Positions 8,342-15,404 of a stretch of 21,571 nucleotides of DNA are shown here, piece by piece. The notes below the pieces were generated by a model. It had not been told where the DNA came from. It worked only from the letters and a program-made list of their open reading frames with translations, and did not search any database. Each line of letters starts with the position of its first letter. Position 1 is the stretch's first letter. The DNA lies in NCBI GenBank assembly GCA_964384675.1, contig CAYLNK010000084.1:1-21571 (forward strand), read 5' to 3'. Made by a program: the position numbers and the translations under genes. This DNA comes from CAYLNK01 sp964384675. GTDB lineage: Bacteria > Acidobacteriota > Thermoanaerobaculia > UBA5066.

Positions 8342-8747
8342 GTACCTCGTCGTCGGCGGCTGGGCGGTCTCGACGCACACGAAACCACGCTACACCAAGG
8401 ACCTGGACCTCTGGATCGGGACGTCACCCGACAACCTGGCGAAGGCCGTACAGGCTCTGACTCGCTTCGGCGCCCCTCCGGGTCTCATCGAGCAGGCAGC
8501 AGGGATGTCCGTCGAGGAGTTCCTGTTCTTCGGCACACCGCCGGCTCGGATCGACATCCTGCGATCGATCCCTGGCGTCGTCTTCGAGGAGGCCTGGCCG
8601 CGACGCTGCCGCGCCGAGTGGGGATCGATGATCGTCAACGTCATCGCGCTGGACGACCTCATCACCGCCAAGCGCGCCGCGGGTAGGCCGCAGGACGAGG
8701 CCGACGTGAAGACCCTGGAGGCAGCCAGGACGCGCGTGACGCCTTAG
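8283..8747 (+). CDS. Nucleotidyltransferase-fold protein (DUF6036/AbiEii-like)
   Basis: 154 residues, GTG start at 8283 giving DLSPDLIDLLTEF at the N-terminus, as in relatives I recall. The polymerase-beta-type core is visible: LVVGGWAVS (Gly25-Gly26), then the metal-binding pair Asp40-x-Asp42 in KDLDLWI, and a third acidic residue, Asp91, in ARIDIL. A late VIALDDLITAKRAAGRPQD motif is typical of minimal nucleotidyltransferases of the AbiEii/MenT-like group. The enzyme is expected to move a nucleotide onto an RNA or protein target. Together with the overlapping upstream small gene it resembles a toxin-antitoxin or defence pair. The ribosome site is weak (AAGGGC a few bases upstream). The substrate is unknown. 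Confidence 0.8.
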   Translation: MDLSPDLIDLLTEFEGSGVEYLVVGGWAVSTHTKPRYTKDLDLWIGTSPDNLAKAVQALTRFGAPPGLIEQAAGMSVEEFLFFGTPPARIDILRSIPGVVFEEAWPRRCRAEWGSMIVNVIALDDLITAKRAAGRPQDEADVKTLEAARTRVTP

Positions 8748-8758
8748 AGATGGGATCG

Positions 8759-8841
8759 AGCACTTCCTGACGAGGTGCTTCGGAGCCGCGGCAGTAGCCG
8801 CGGGTGCCGCGGCAGTAGCCGCGGGTGCCGCGGGTGCCGCG
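8759..8841. repeat. Hairpin plus 21-bp tandem repeats between convergent genes
   Basis: The 98-base gap between the convergent nucleotidyltransferase and cyclase genes has two parts. AGCACTTC/GAGGTGCT (8759-8779) forms an 8-bp stem with one wobble pair and a 5-base loop. Next come two exact 21-bp copies (8785-8805, 8806-8826) of a unit beginning GCCGCGGCAGTAGCCGCGGG. A 9-bp GCCGCGGGT copy and a further partial copy follow, to 8841. Each long unit contains CCGCGG-CAGTAG-CCGCGG and can fold on either strand. The place and symmetry suit a bidirectional, T-run-free transcription end. Slippage would easily change the copy number. Confidence 0.6.
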
Positions 8842-8845
8842 CCGG

Positions 8846-10576
8846 TCAGGCCCGGCCGCGCAGCACTTCGAAGAGCGCGGCAGCCTCCGGCGGGACCGAC
8901 GTGAAGCGGATCGCGGTGCCACGGCCCGTCACCGACGGGCTGGCCGGAAGCGTCTTGGCGTAGACGCCGTCGACGGCGGGCCGGTCTTCCGATCCCAGGA
9001 TCACGATCTTGAGGTTCGTGAGCGGCCGCAGGGAGCGCTCCGCGTGAAGGACGGCGCCGTCCCGCGAGAGACTCACCAGCCGGCCACGGATCGGGTTCCC
9101 GCCCGTGTCCTTCCCCTCGACGATCTGGAACCCGACCGGGAGCGACACCTCGATCTCGTCCGTCGCCGTCTCGCGGCCAGAGAGGCGACGCGGCCGCGCC
9201 CCTTCGATGCCCACGACGTCGAACAGGGTGACGGGATGCGGCACGCCCTTCGGCTCCACCGTCATCTCTCCGGCGAGGAGGAGCGGGACCGTGACCGCGG
9301 CGCGCGTCGCCGCCGAGACGAGGAGCTGCCCGCCGAAGGTGTACGACTCGATGCGCGACGCCAGGTTCACGGCGCTCCCGACGACACCGTACTTCGCCCG
9401 TTTCTCCGAGCCGATGCTGCCCACGACCACCTCGCCCGTGTGGATGCCGATCCCCATCTCCACCTCGGGCAGGCCGGCGGCCCGGTTGCGCGCGTTCACG
9501 ACCTCCATCGCCGCGAGCATCTCGAGGCCGCAGGCGACCGCGCGCTCGGCGTGGTCCTCCGACCGGAGCGGCGCCCCGAAGACGACGAGGATCGCGTCCC
9601 CCAGGAACTCGTCGATGGTCCCGCCGTGACCGACGATGACGTCGGTCATCGCCGCCAGGTAGCCGTTCAGGAGCGCGACGACCTCCTCCGGGTCGAGGCG
9701 CTCGGAGAGCGACGTGAAGCCGCGCAGATCGGAGATCAGGATCGTCACCGTGCGCTTCTCGCCGCCGAGACGGAGGCCGCGCGGTGTCTCGAGCAGGCTC
9801 GTGACGACGTCGTCCGTGAGGTACCGGCCGAACACCTCGCGGATGAACCGGTTGCGCGCCTCGAGCTGGCGCTTGCTCTCCGCCAGGTCCGAGACGATGC
9901 GGCCCTTCTCCACGAGCACCGAGAGCTGGCCGGCGATGCGCTGGAAGACCCTCACGTGGGCTCCGTCGTACGCACCGGGGGTGACGCTCGCGAAGAAGAG
10001 GAAGCCGATCGGGACGCCGTTGGCGACGAGCGGGCAGGTGAGGGACGCGCGCAGCCCCTCCTCCACGATCAGCCGGGTGGCGGCGGAGGAGGGTTTCCTG
10101 GCCAGGTAGTCGACGAGGTCGCTCAGGATTCGGGGCTCGCCCGTCTCCAGGATCGTCTGCAGGCTGCTTCCCGTCATCGGCGCCGAGTAGCCCTTCCCCA
10201 GCCTCACCACCGGCTGGTCGGTGCGGGCCCACTGCGCGGTGAGGACTCGCCCGCCGTCTCCCAGGAGCGCGCAGCCGATCCGGTTGTACGGGATGACGTC
10301 GCGGAAGCTCTCGTAGATCCCGTTCAGCACGTCCTCGAAGAGGAGCCCCTGGTTCACGCGGGCCGTCAGGGCGTCCAGCCGCGACAGCTCCGCGTACTCG
10401 CCGTCCAGGCTGCGGGCCAGGGCCGCCAGGGCCGAGCCGATCCGGCCTACCGGATCGTCGTCCGGCGTGACGTGGAGGTCCGCGAGGCCTTCCCGCTGAC
10501 CGTGGGCGAGCCTCTCGGCGGCCTCGGCCAGAGCCGGGATCCGGGCATCGCCCGCGGAGGGCGGTGTGTCGTCCAT
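8846..10576 (-). CDS. GAF-class III nucleotide cyclase with PilZ-like C-terminus
   Basis: 576 residues from ATG 10576; the frame is open further upstream, but that part is antisense to the next kinase. Only a weak GAGGG lies upstream. Order: a HAMP-like/coiled N-terminus (about 20-65), a GAF domain (about 70-225), a helical linker with FIREVFGRYL, the cyclase homology domain (about 275-450), and a tail (about 470-576) resembling PilZ. Metal-binding Asp283 (ISDLRGFTS) and Asp327 (EFLGDAI) and Asn404/Arg408 (VNLASR) are present, so it should be active. At the two base-selecting sites it has Glu323 (where adenylate cyclases carry Lys) and Gly397 (usually Thr or Asp), so ATP versus GTP is open. 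The tail has SLSRDG in place of the DxSxxG motif and no clear RxxxR, so c-di-GMP binding is doubtful. Confidence 0.92.
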   Translation of the reverse strand: MDDTPPSAGDARIPALAEAAERLAHGQREGLADLHVTPDDDPVGRIGSALAALARSLDGEYAELSRLDALTARVNQGLLFEDVLNGIYESFRDVIPYNRIGCALLGDGGRVLTAQWARTDQPVVRLGKGYSAPMTGSSLQTILETGEPRILSDLVDYLARKPSSAATRLIVEEGLRASLTCPLVANGVPIGFLFFASVTPGAYDGAHVRVFQRIAGQLSVLVEKGRIVSDLAESKRQLEARNRFIREVFGRYLTDDVVTSLLETPRGLRLGGEKRTVTILISDLRGFTSLSERLDPEEVVALLNGYLAAMTDVIVGHGGTIDEFLGDAILVVFGAPLRSEDHAERAVACGLEMLAAMEVVNARNRAAGLPEVEMGIGIHTGEVVVGSIGSEKRAKYGVVGSAVNLASRIESYTFGGQLLVSAATRAAVTVPLLLAGEMTVEPKGVPHPVTLFDVVGIEGARPRRLSGRETATDEIEVSLPVGFQIVEGKDTGGNPIRGRLVSLSRDGAVLHAERSLRPLTNLKIVILGSEDRPAVDGVYAKTLPASPSVTGRGTAIRFTSVPPEAAALFEVLRGRA

Positions 10577-10672
10577 CCGACCACGATACCCTCGCCGCTC
10601 CCCGGGCGATCGGGCGGTCACTGGTGAGCCTGCATCATCGCCGGGCGCCCGATCGGGAGTAACCTGGATCGC
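10577..10672. promoter_or_regulatory. Divergent control region with a 9-bp inverted repeat
   Basis: These 96 bases separate the divergent cyclase and hybrid kinase genes and must hold both promoters. GATCGGGCG (10608-10616) is repeated in inverse as CGCCCGATC (10646-10654). The second arm overlaps a perfect 10-bp palindrome, CCCGATCGGG (10648-10657). This is a plausible binding site for a shared regulator. No -35/-10 or -24/-12 pair could be assigned with any confidence. Confidence 0.4.
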
Positions 10673-13252
10673 TTGAGCGACGGACCAGGTGCAAGGGCGC
10701 CCGGGCGCTCGGACGAACGACCGGGCCGGCTGGAGCGCGCGACGTACGTCGCGGTCGGCGGTCTGCTCCTGGTCGCGCTGGTTCTCGCTTGCCGCCACTA
10801 CTACGTGAAGGAGCGGGACGCGCTCCACCACGCGGCGAAGCAGCAGCTGGCCGCGGTGGCGCGCCTGAAGGCGGCGGACGTCTCCTCCTGGATCTCCGAG
10901 CGCCTCGGCGACGCGTCGCTGCTCGCGTCGAGCCCCGTCCTCTGGGGTGGCGGGCTCGACGCTCGCCCGGAGGCTCCCGCGGGAGCCCGCGAGGCCATCC
11001 ACGCCGTCCTCGAGACGGCCGTTCGCACGCGCCGATACGAATCGGTCGAGCTCCTCGACCCGTCCGGGCGCGTCGTCGTGTCGGCCGGCTCCGCGGACGT
11101 CCACCCGCCGGAGGTGAAGGCGCTGCTCCAGGCACGGGCGTCGACGACGACCAGCGCCGTGCCGTCGGGACTCTACCGGGACGAGGCCGGGAAGATCCAC
11201 CTGGACGTCGGGGTCGCGGTGAGGGGGCCCGGCGGCTCGCTCCTCGGCACCGTGGTCCTGCACATCGACCCCGAGGCGTTCCTCCTGCCCCTCATCGAGA
11301 AATGGCCCATCTCGAGCCGGACCGCGGAGAGCCTCCTGGTGAGGCGGGAGCAGGACGGCGTCCTCTATCTGAACCACGTGCGTCACGACGCGCGCGAGCC
11401 GCTCACGTTCACGATCCCCCTCACGCGGACCGAGGTTGTCGCCGTCCGGGCCGTGACCGGCCAGACCGGCATCGTGGAAGGGATCGACTACCGCGGGGCA
11501 GAGGTCCTGTGCGCCGTCGAGCCGATCGAGCCCACGGGGTGGATCCTCATCGCGAAGATGGACCGCGAGGAGGTCGACGCCCCGCTCCGCCAGCGGGTCT
11601 GGCTCCTCGCCATCGCCGGCACCGCGCTGGGGCTCGTCACGACCGCGAGCCTGAGATCGGTCTGGCGGAGGCGGCTGGCCGTCCTGAACCGCGAGAGCGA
11701 CCGTTCCCGGCGTCTCCTCGAGCGCGCCATCGAGCAGTCGGCCGACGCGATCGTGATCACCGACCTGACCTCCACCATCACCTACGTGAATCCTGCATTC
11801 GAGCGGATCACCGGGTACGCGGCGGCCGAGGTCGTCGGCCAGAACCCGAGGATCCTCAAGAGCGGTGAGCACGACGAAGCGTTCTACCGAGCGCTCTATG
11901 CGACGCTCCTCTCCGGCGGGACGTTCCGCGGACGGATGACCAACCGCCGGAAGGACGGCTCCTTCTTCGAGGAGGACGCCACCATCTCGCCCGTTCGCGG
12001 CCCGGCCGGCGAGCTCGTCGCGTTCGTGGCGGTCAAGAGGGACGTGACCCGCGAGCGGGAGATGGAGGAGCGGCTCCGCCAGTCCGCGAAGGTCGAGGCG
12101 GTCGGTCAGCTCGCGGGCGGAGTGGCCCACGACTTCAACAACCTCCTCACGGTCATCTCGGGCTTCGCCGCGCTCGCCAAGGACGAGCTGCCCGCGGGCC
12201 ACGCGGCGGCCGGCCACCTGGACGAGGTCCTCGGCGCGGGCGAGCGCGCGGCGCAGCTGACCCGCCAGCTCCTGGCGTTCAGCCGCCGCCAGGTCCTGCG
12301 GCCCGACGTCGTCGACCTCAGCGCGGCCGTGACCGAGGCGTCCGGCATGCTGCGGCGCCTGATCGGCGAGGACATCCGGGTCGAGCTGGACCTCGCGCCC
12401 GACCTCCGACCGGTGCTCGTCGACCCGACCCAGATGCACCAGGTCATCCTGAACCTGGCGATCAACGCCCGCGACGCGATGCCAGGGGGCGGGACCCTGA
12501 CGTTCGAGACCGCGAACGTCGTCCTCGACGAGGCGTACGCCGCCAGCCACGAATCCGCGCGGACCGGGCCGCACGTGATGCTGACCGTGTCCGACACCGG
12601 TGCCGGCATCCCGCACGAGATCCAGGCGAAGGTCTTCGATCCGTTCTTCACCACGAAGGAGAAGGGGAAGGGCACCGGCCTCGGCCTCTCCACGGTCTAC
12701 GGGATCATCAAGCAGAGCGAAGGCTGGATCTGGCTCTACAGCGAGGTCGGCAAAGGCACGACGTTCCGGATCTACCTGCCGCCCGCCCCGACGAACGCGC
12801 CGCGGACCGGACCCGTCGCGGTCGTCACCGGGGAGCGGAAGGCGGCGGGCCGGGTGCTCCTCGTGGTGGAGGACGAGCCGGCTCTGGTGGGTCTCGTCAC
12901 GGGATTCCTGGCGTCGGAGGGGTTCACCGTGCGCTCCGCCTCCGGTCCCGACGAAGCCCTCGAGGTCGCCCGGCGGCGCGAGGGTCCGATCCACGCCGTC
13001 CTCACCGACGTCGTGATGCCGGGGATGTCCGGACCCGAGCTGGTGAGGCGGCTCCGGGCCGAACGCGAGATCGGGCCGGTGCTCTTCATGTCGGGCTACA
13101 CCGCGAACGCGATCGCGCACCACGGCGTGCTCGAGCCCGGGGTCGCCCTCCTCGAGAAGCCGTTCACGCGGGAGGCCCTCCTGGAGAGGGTCTGGCGGCT
13201 CTTCGAGGAGCAGCCGGCGCCATATGATCCCCCGATGGAGCCTCGCCCGTGA
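10673..13252 (+). CDS. Membrane hybrid histidine kinase: Cache-like sensor-PAS-HisKA-HATPase-REC
   Basis: 859 residues from TTG 10673; GGGAGT lies 12 bases upstream, and no ATG occurs near the N-terminus, so the start is likely but not certain. Membrane span 1 is about residues 24-41 (YVAVGGLLLVALVLACRHYY). An extracytoplasmic sensor of about 260 residues with a double-Cache look follows (VELLDPSGRVVVSAGS, GWILIAKMDREEV), then span 2 at about 315-335 (WLLAIAGTALGLVTTASL). One PAS domain (350-460) carries TYVNPAFERITGY. The kinase core has His486 (GGVAHDFNN), Asn594 (NLAINARDAM), DTGAGIP and GKGTGLGL. The receiver (about 722-845) has Asp779 and Lys829 and looks intact. The core resembles that of the kinase at 4363, so they may be paralogues. 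The stop overlaps the next gene as GTGA. Confidence 0.94.
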   Translation: MSDGPGARAPGRSDERPGRLERATYVAVGGLLLVALVLACRHYYVKERDALHHAAKQQLAAVARLKAADVSSWISERLGDASLLASSPVLWGGGLDARPEAPAGAREAIHAVLETAVRTRRYESVELLDPSGRVVVSAGSADVHPPEVKALLQARASTTTSAVPSGLYRDEAGKIHLDVGVAVRGPGGSLLGTVVLHIDPEAFLLPLIEKWPISSRTAESLLVRREQDGVLYLNHVRHDAREPLTFTIPLTRTEVVAVRAVTGQTGIVEGIDYRGAEVLCAVEPIEPTGWILIAKMDREEVDAPLRQRVWLLAIAGTALGLVTTASLRSVWRRRLAVLNRESDRSRRLLERAIEQSADAIVITDLTSTITYVNPAFERITGYAAAEVVGQNPRILKSGEHDEAFYRALYATLLSGGTFRGRMTNRRKDGSFFEEDATISPVRGPAGELVAFVAVKRDVTREREMEERLRQSAKVEAVGQLAGGVAHDFNNLLTVISGFAALAKDELPAGHAAAGHLDEVLGAGERAAQLTRQLLAFSRRQVLRPDVVDLSAAVTEASGMLRRLIGEDIRVELDLAPDLRPVLVDPTQMHQVILNLAINARDAMPGGGTLTFETANVVLDEAYAASHESARTGPHVMLTVSDTGAGIPHEIQAKVFDPFFTTKEKGKGTGLGLSTVYGIIKQSEGWIWLYSEVGKGTTFRIYLPPAPTNAPRTGPVAVVTGERKAAGRVLLVVEDEPALVGLVTGFLASEGFTVRSASGPDEALEVARRREGPIHAVLTDVVMPGMSGPELVRRLRAEREIGPVLFMSGYTANAIAHHGVLEPGVALLEKPFTREALLERVWRLFEEQPAPYDPPMEPRP

Positions 13253-13800
13253 CCGCGCGCCAGCTCCTCGAGCTGGTCGGCCGTCACCCCGCGCTCCTGG
13301 CCGGGCTCGCCGGCGGCCCGCCGCTCGCCGCGCTCCTCGTCGGCCTGCTACACGGGAAGGGGCGCGGAGGGGCGGCCCCCTGGCGTCACCTCTACTCGGT
13401 CCTCGTCTACCTCGTCGTGATCCCCGGGATGGGAGCGGCCGTCGTCACGGCGTACAAGATGTTCTTCTCGCACGAGAGCCTGCTCGACGCGGACCTCCTC
13501 GTCCACTTCGGGCCGATCCTCTCGATGGCCGCGACCCTGATGCTCGTGCGCCGCAACGTCTCCTTCGACGAGCTGCCCGGCTTCGACCGCCTCTCCGGCC
13601 TCATGACCGTCGTCGGGGTCACGTTCGTGATCCTCCTCGCGATCCGGAAGACGTTCATCGGGATCTTCTTCGGGGGCTCGGTCTTCCTGCTTGCGGCTCT
13701 CGGCGCGTTCCTCTTCGCGCTCCTGAAGTGGGGGGCCGGAGCCCTCTTCCGGCGCTCCGGCGACCCACCGGTCAAGCGCCCCGGGTTCCCGGGGGTCTGA
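13249..13800 (+). CDS. Conserved multi-span inner-membrane protein coupled to the hybrid kinase
   Basis: 183 residues from GTG 13249, which overlaps the kinase stop by four bases, so translation is probably coupled. About five hydrophobic spans are seen: near 16-35, 46-68, 78-98, 113-131 and 135-160. Conserved-looking loops are YLVVIPGMGAAVVTAYKMFF, FGPILSMAATLMLVRRNVSF and DELPGFDRLSGLM, with KTFIGIFFGGS before the last span. I recall similar 'IPGFDRLSGLM' membrane proteins, notably in Bacteroidota, but know of no assigned function. The tail is short, basic and Pro/Gly-rich. Overlap with the kinase suggests a sensory partner or target of the same pathway; this is inference. It converges on the next gene, with 6 bases between stops. 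Confidence 0.82.
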   Translation: MTARQLLELVGRHPALLAGLAGGPPLAALLVGLLHGKGRGGAAPWRHLYSVLVYLVVIPGMGAAVVTAYKMFFSHESLLDADLLVHFGPILSMAATLMLVRRNVSFDELPGFDRLSGLMTVVGVTFVILLAIRKTFIGIFFGGSVFLLAALGAFLFALLKWGAGALFRRSGDPPVKRPGFPGV

Positions 13801-13806
13801 GAGGGC

Positions 13807-15297
13807 TCAACGCCCTCGCGGCGTCCGGATCCCGAGGGCGGCGATCTTTCGCTTCAGCGTGTTGCGGTCGATCCGGAGAGTCCGCGAGGCCCCGGAGAGG
13901 TTCCCGCCGCTCTCGGCGAGCGCCCTCTCGAGGAGCCCCTTCTCGAGCGCGGCCACGGCGGGCGCGAGCGGCCCGAGCGGCGGAGGGGCCGGAGGCGTCC
14001 CGACCGCGGCCGGCGTCCCGTGCCGGACCTCCGGCGAGAGGTCGGACGGCTTCACGGTGGTGTCGCAGAAGACGGTCCACCGGAGCACCTCGGCGCGGAG
14101 CTCGCGCACGTTGCCCGGCCACCGGTACTCGAGGAGCGCCCGCCACGTCTCGCGGACCGGATGGAGGCGTGGCCGGCCGGCCTCGGCCAGGAAGCGGAGA
14201 ACGAGCGGCTCGACGTCCTCGGGACGGTCCCGGAGCGGCGGGATCCGCAGCGTCGCCCCGTTCAGACGGTAATAGAGGTCTTCCCGGAAGGCTCGCGCCG
14301 CCACGGCCTCCCGCAGGTTCCGGTGCGTGGCGGCGACGATCCGCACGTCCACCTTCACGGTCGCCTCGCCCCCGACACGGCGCAGCGTCCCCTCCTGCAG
14401 CACGCGCAGCAGGCTCACCTGCACCCGCGGCGGCAGCTCCCCCACCTCGTCCAGGAAGAGGGTCCCGCCGTGCGCCAGCTCGAAGAGCCCCCGCCTCCGC
14501 CCCTCCGCGCCGGTGTAGGCGCCCCTCTCGTGCCCGAACAGCTCCGACGCGAGCGTCCCGGGATCGAGCGCGCCGACGTTCTCGGCCACGAACGGCCCGG
14601 CTGCCCGCGCGCTCGCGCGATGGAGGGCGCGGGCGACGAGCTCCTTCCCGCTGCCGGTCTCGCCCTGGACCAGGATGGGCAGCGCCGTCGGCCCCACGCG
14701 TCCGATCTGCCCCACCACCTCGCGCATGCCGGCGCTCTCGGCCACCAGCTCGGTCCGGGCGACCGCCTCGCCCCTGAGGCGCGCCACCTCGTCGCGGAGG
14801 CTCCGGATCTCGGGGAAGCCCTCGAAATCCAGGGAGACCTCCCGTACCGCGCTCCGGTGCAGCCGCGGCACGAAGACCGCCGGGATCACCTGGAGCATCC
14901 GCGCGGGGAGGAGGCCGGCCTTGACCAGAACGACCCAGAGGGTCTGCATCTGCGGCGTCCCGGCCGAGAGGAGGACGTCGAGCTCTCCGGGCGGCAACGT
15001 CGAGAGGACGGGGCCGAGCGCCGAGAAGAGGCTCTCGTGGTCCGACGGGTCGTCCACGTCGAGGGCCGACACGTCGACCCGCGGGCCGCGCTCGCGGATC
15101 TCGGCCGCGAGGCGGCGGGCGCGGATCACCCCTCCGGTCGTGACGAGGAGGCGTACGGCGTGGTAGACGCCCCGGCTCTCCGGCTGGGACAGGAGCCGGA
15201 GGACGGGCCCCTCGTCCGCGGCGGGACGGGGGCCGTGATGCCCGGGCGTCGGCCCTTCCGCCCCGCGGTCCGACCAGGTGAGGAGGAGGCGGCCCAT
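13807..15297 (-). CDS. rtcR: RtcR-like sigma-54 activator with N-terminal CARF domain
   Basis: 496 residues, ATG 15297 (no clear ribosome site; the early RLLLTWSDRG is typical of the CARF first strand, which supports this start). Residues 1-155 resemble the RtcR CARF domain: VLRLLSQPESRGVYHAVRLL, and LLSAGTPQMQ with Gly113-Thr114 at the ligand loop, then LVKAGLLPARMLQVIP, close to the same stretch in E. coli RtcR. The AAA+ domain (185-410) has Walker A with Lys218 (GETGSGKE), the sigma-54 contact GAYTGA, Walker B GGTLFLDEVGEL and the arginine region. A Fis-type helix-turn-helix ends it (GNLSGASRTLRIDRNTLKRK). By family it binds an RNA-derived ligand in CARF and activates rtcB, which is the divergent neighbour here. 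The symbol rests on architecture and context. Confidence 0.88.
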   Translation of the reverse strand: MGRLLLTWSDRGAEGPTPGHHGPRPAADEGPVLRLLSQPESRGVYHAVRLLVTTGGVIRARRLAAEIRERGPRVDVSALDVDDPSDHESLFSALGPVLSTLPPGELDVLLSAGTPQMQTLWVVLVKAGLLPARMLQVIPAVFVPRLHRSAVREVSLDFEGFPEIRSLRDEVARLRGEAVARTELVAESAGMREVVGQIGRVGPTALPILVQGETGSGKELVARALHRASARAAGPFVAENVGALDPGTLASELFGHERGAYTGAEGRRRGLFELAHGGTLFLDEVGELPPRVQVSLLRVLQEGTLRRVGGEATVKVDVRIVAATHRNLREAVAARAFREDLYYRLNGATLRIPPLRDRPEDVEPLVLRFLAEAGRPRLHPVRETWRALLEYRWPGNVRELRAEVLRWTVFCDTTVKPSDLSPEVRHGTPAAVGTPPAPPPLGPLAPAVAALEKGLLERALAESGGNLSGASRTLRIDRNTLKRKIAALGIRTPRGR

Positions 15298-15300
15298 GCT

Positions 15301-15357
15301 GATGCGGATTACATCAGATCGATGCGATCTGCACCATCAGTTGATGCGACTCGCATC
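15301..15357. promoter_or_regulatory. Palindromic operator-like sites between rtcR-like and rtcB genes
   Basis: The 107-base divergent gap has GATGCG three times. AGATCG-ATG-CGATCT (15316-15330) and GATGCGA-C-TCGCATC (15343-15357) are perfect dyads, 27 bases apart, and each is preceded by or overlaps an ATCAG. They sit directly before the activator start and about 50-90 bases before rtcB, which suits both autoregulation and an upstream activating site. Sigma-54 elements are weak: GG-N10-GC fits at 15363-15376, but its flanks do not match TGGCAC/TTGC. Confidence 0.6.
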
Positions 15358-15404
15358 GATCCGGGCGCGTCCCGGCCTGGCCTGGATCTTTCAAGGGGAG
15401 GGAC

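Noticed and set aside
8785..8841. Short repeats as a CRISPR array
   Set aside because: The units are directly joined without unique spacers, and no cas gene is near.
10577..13123. N-terminal extension of the cyclase frame up to 13123
   Set aside because: The extension is antisense to the membrane hybrid kinase and low in structure; ATG 10576 begins just before the recognisable protein.
15378..15393. TGGCCTGGATCTTTCA as the rtcB sigma-54 promoter
   Set aside because: Transcription would start near 15404, after the ribosome site at 15396-15402, leaving the mRNA without it; the -12 box is also TC instead of GC.
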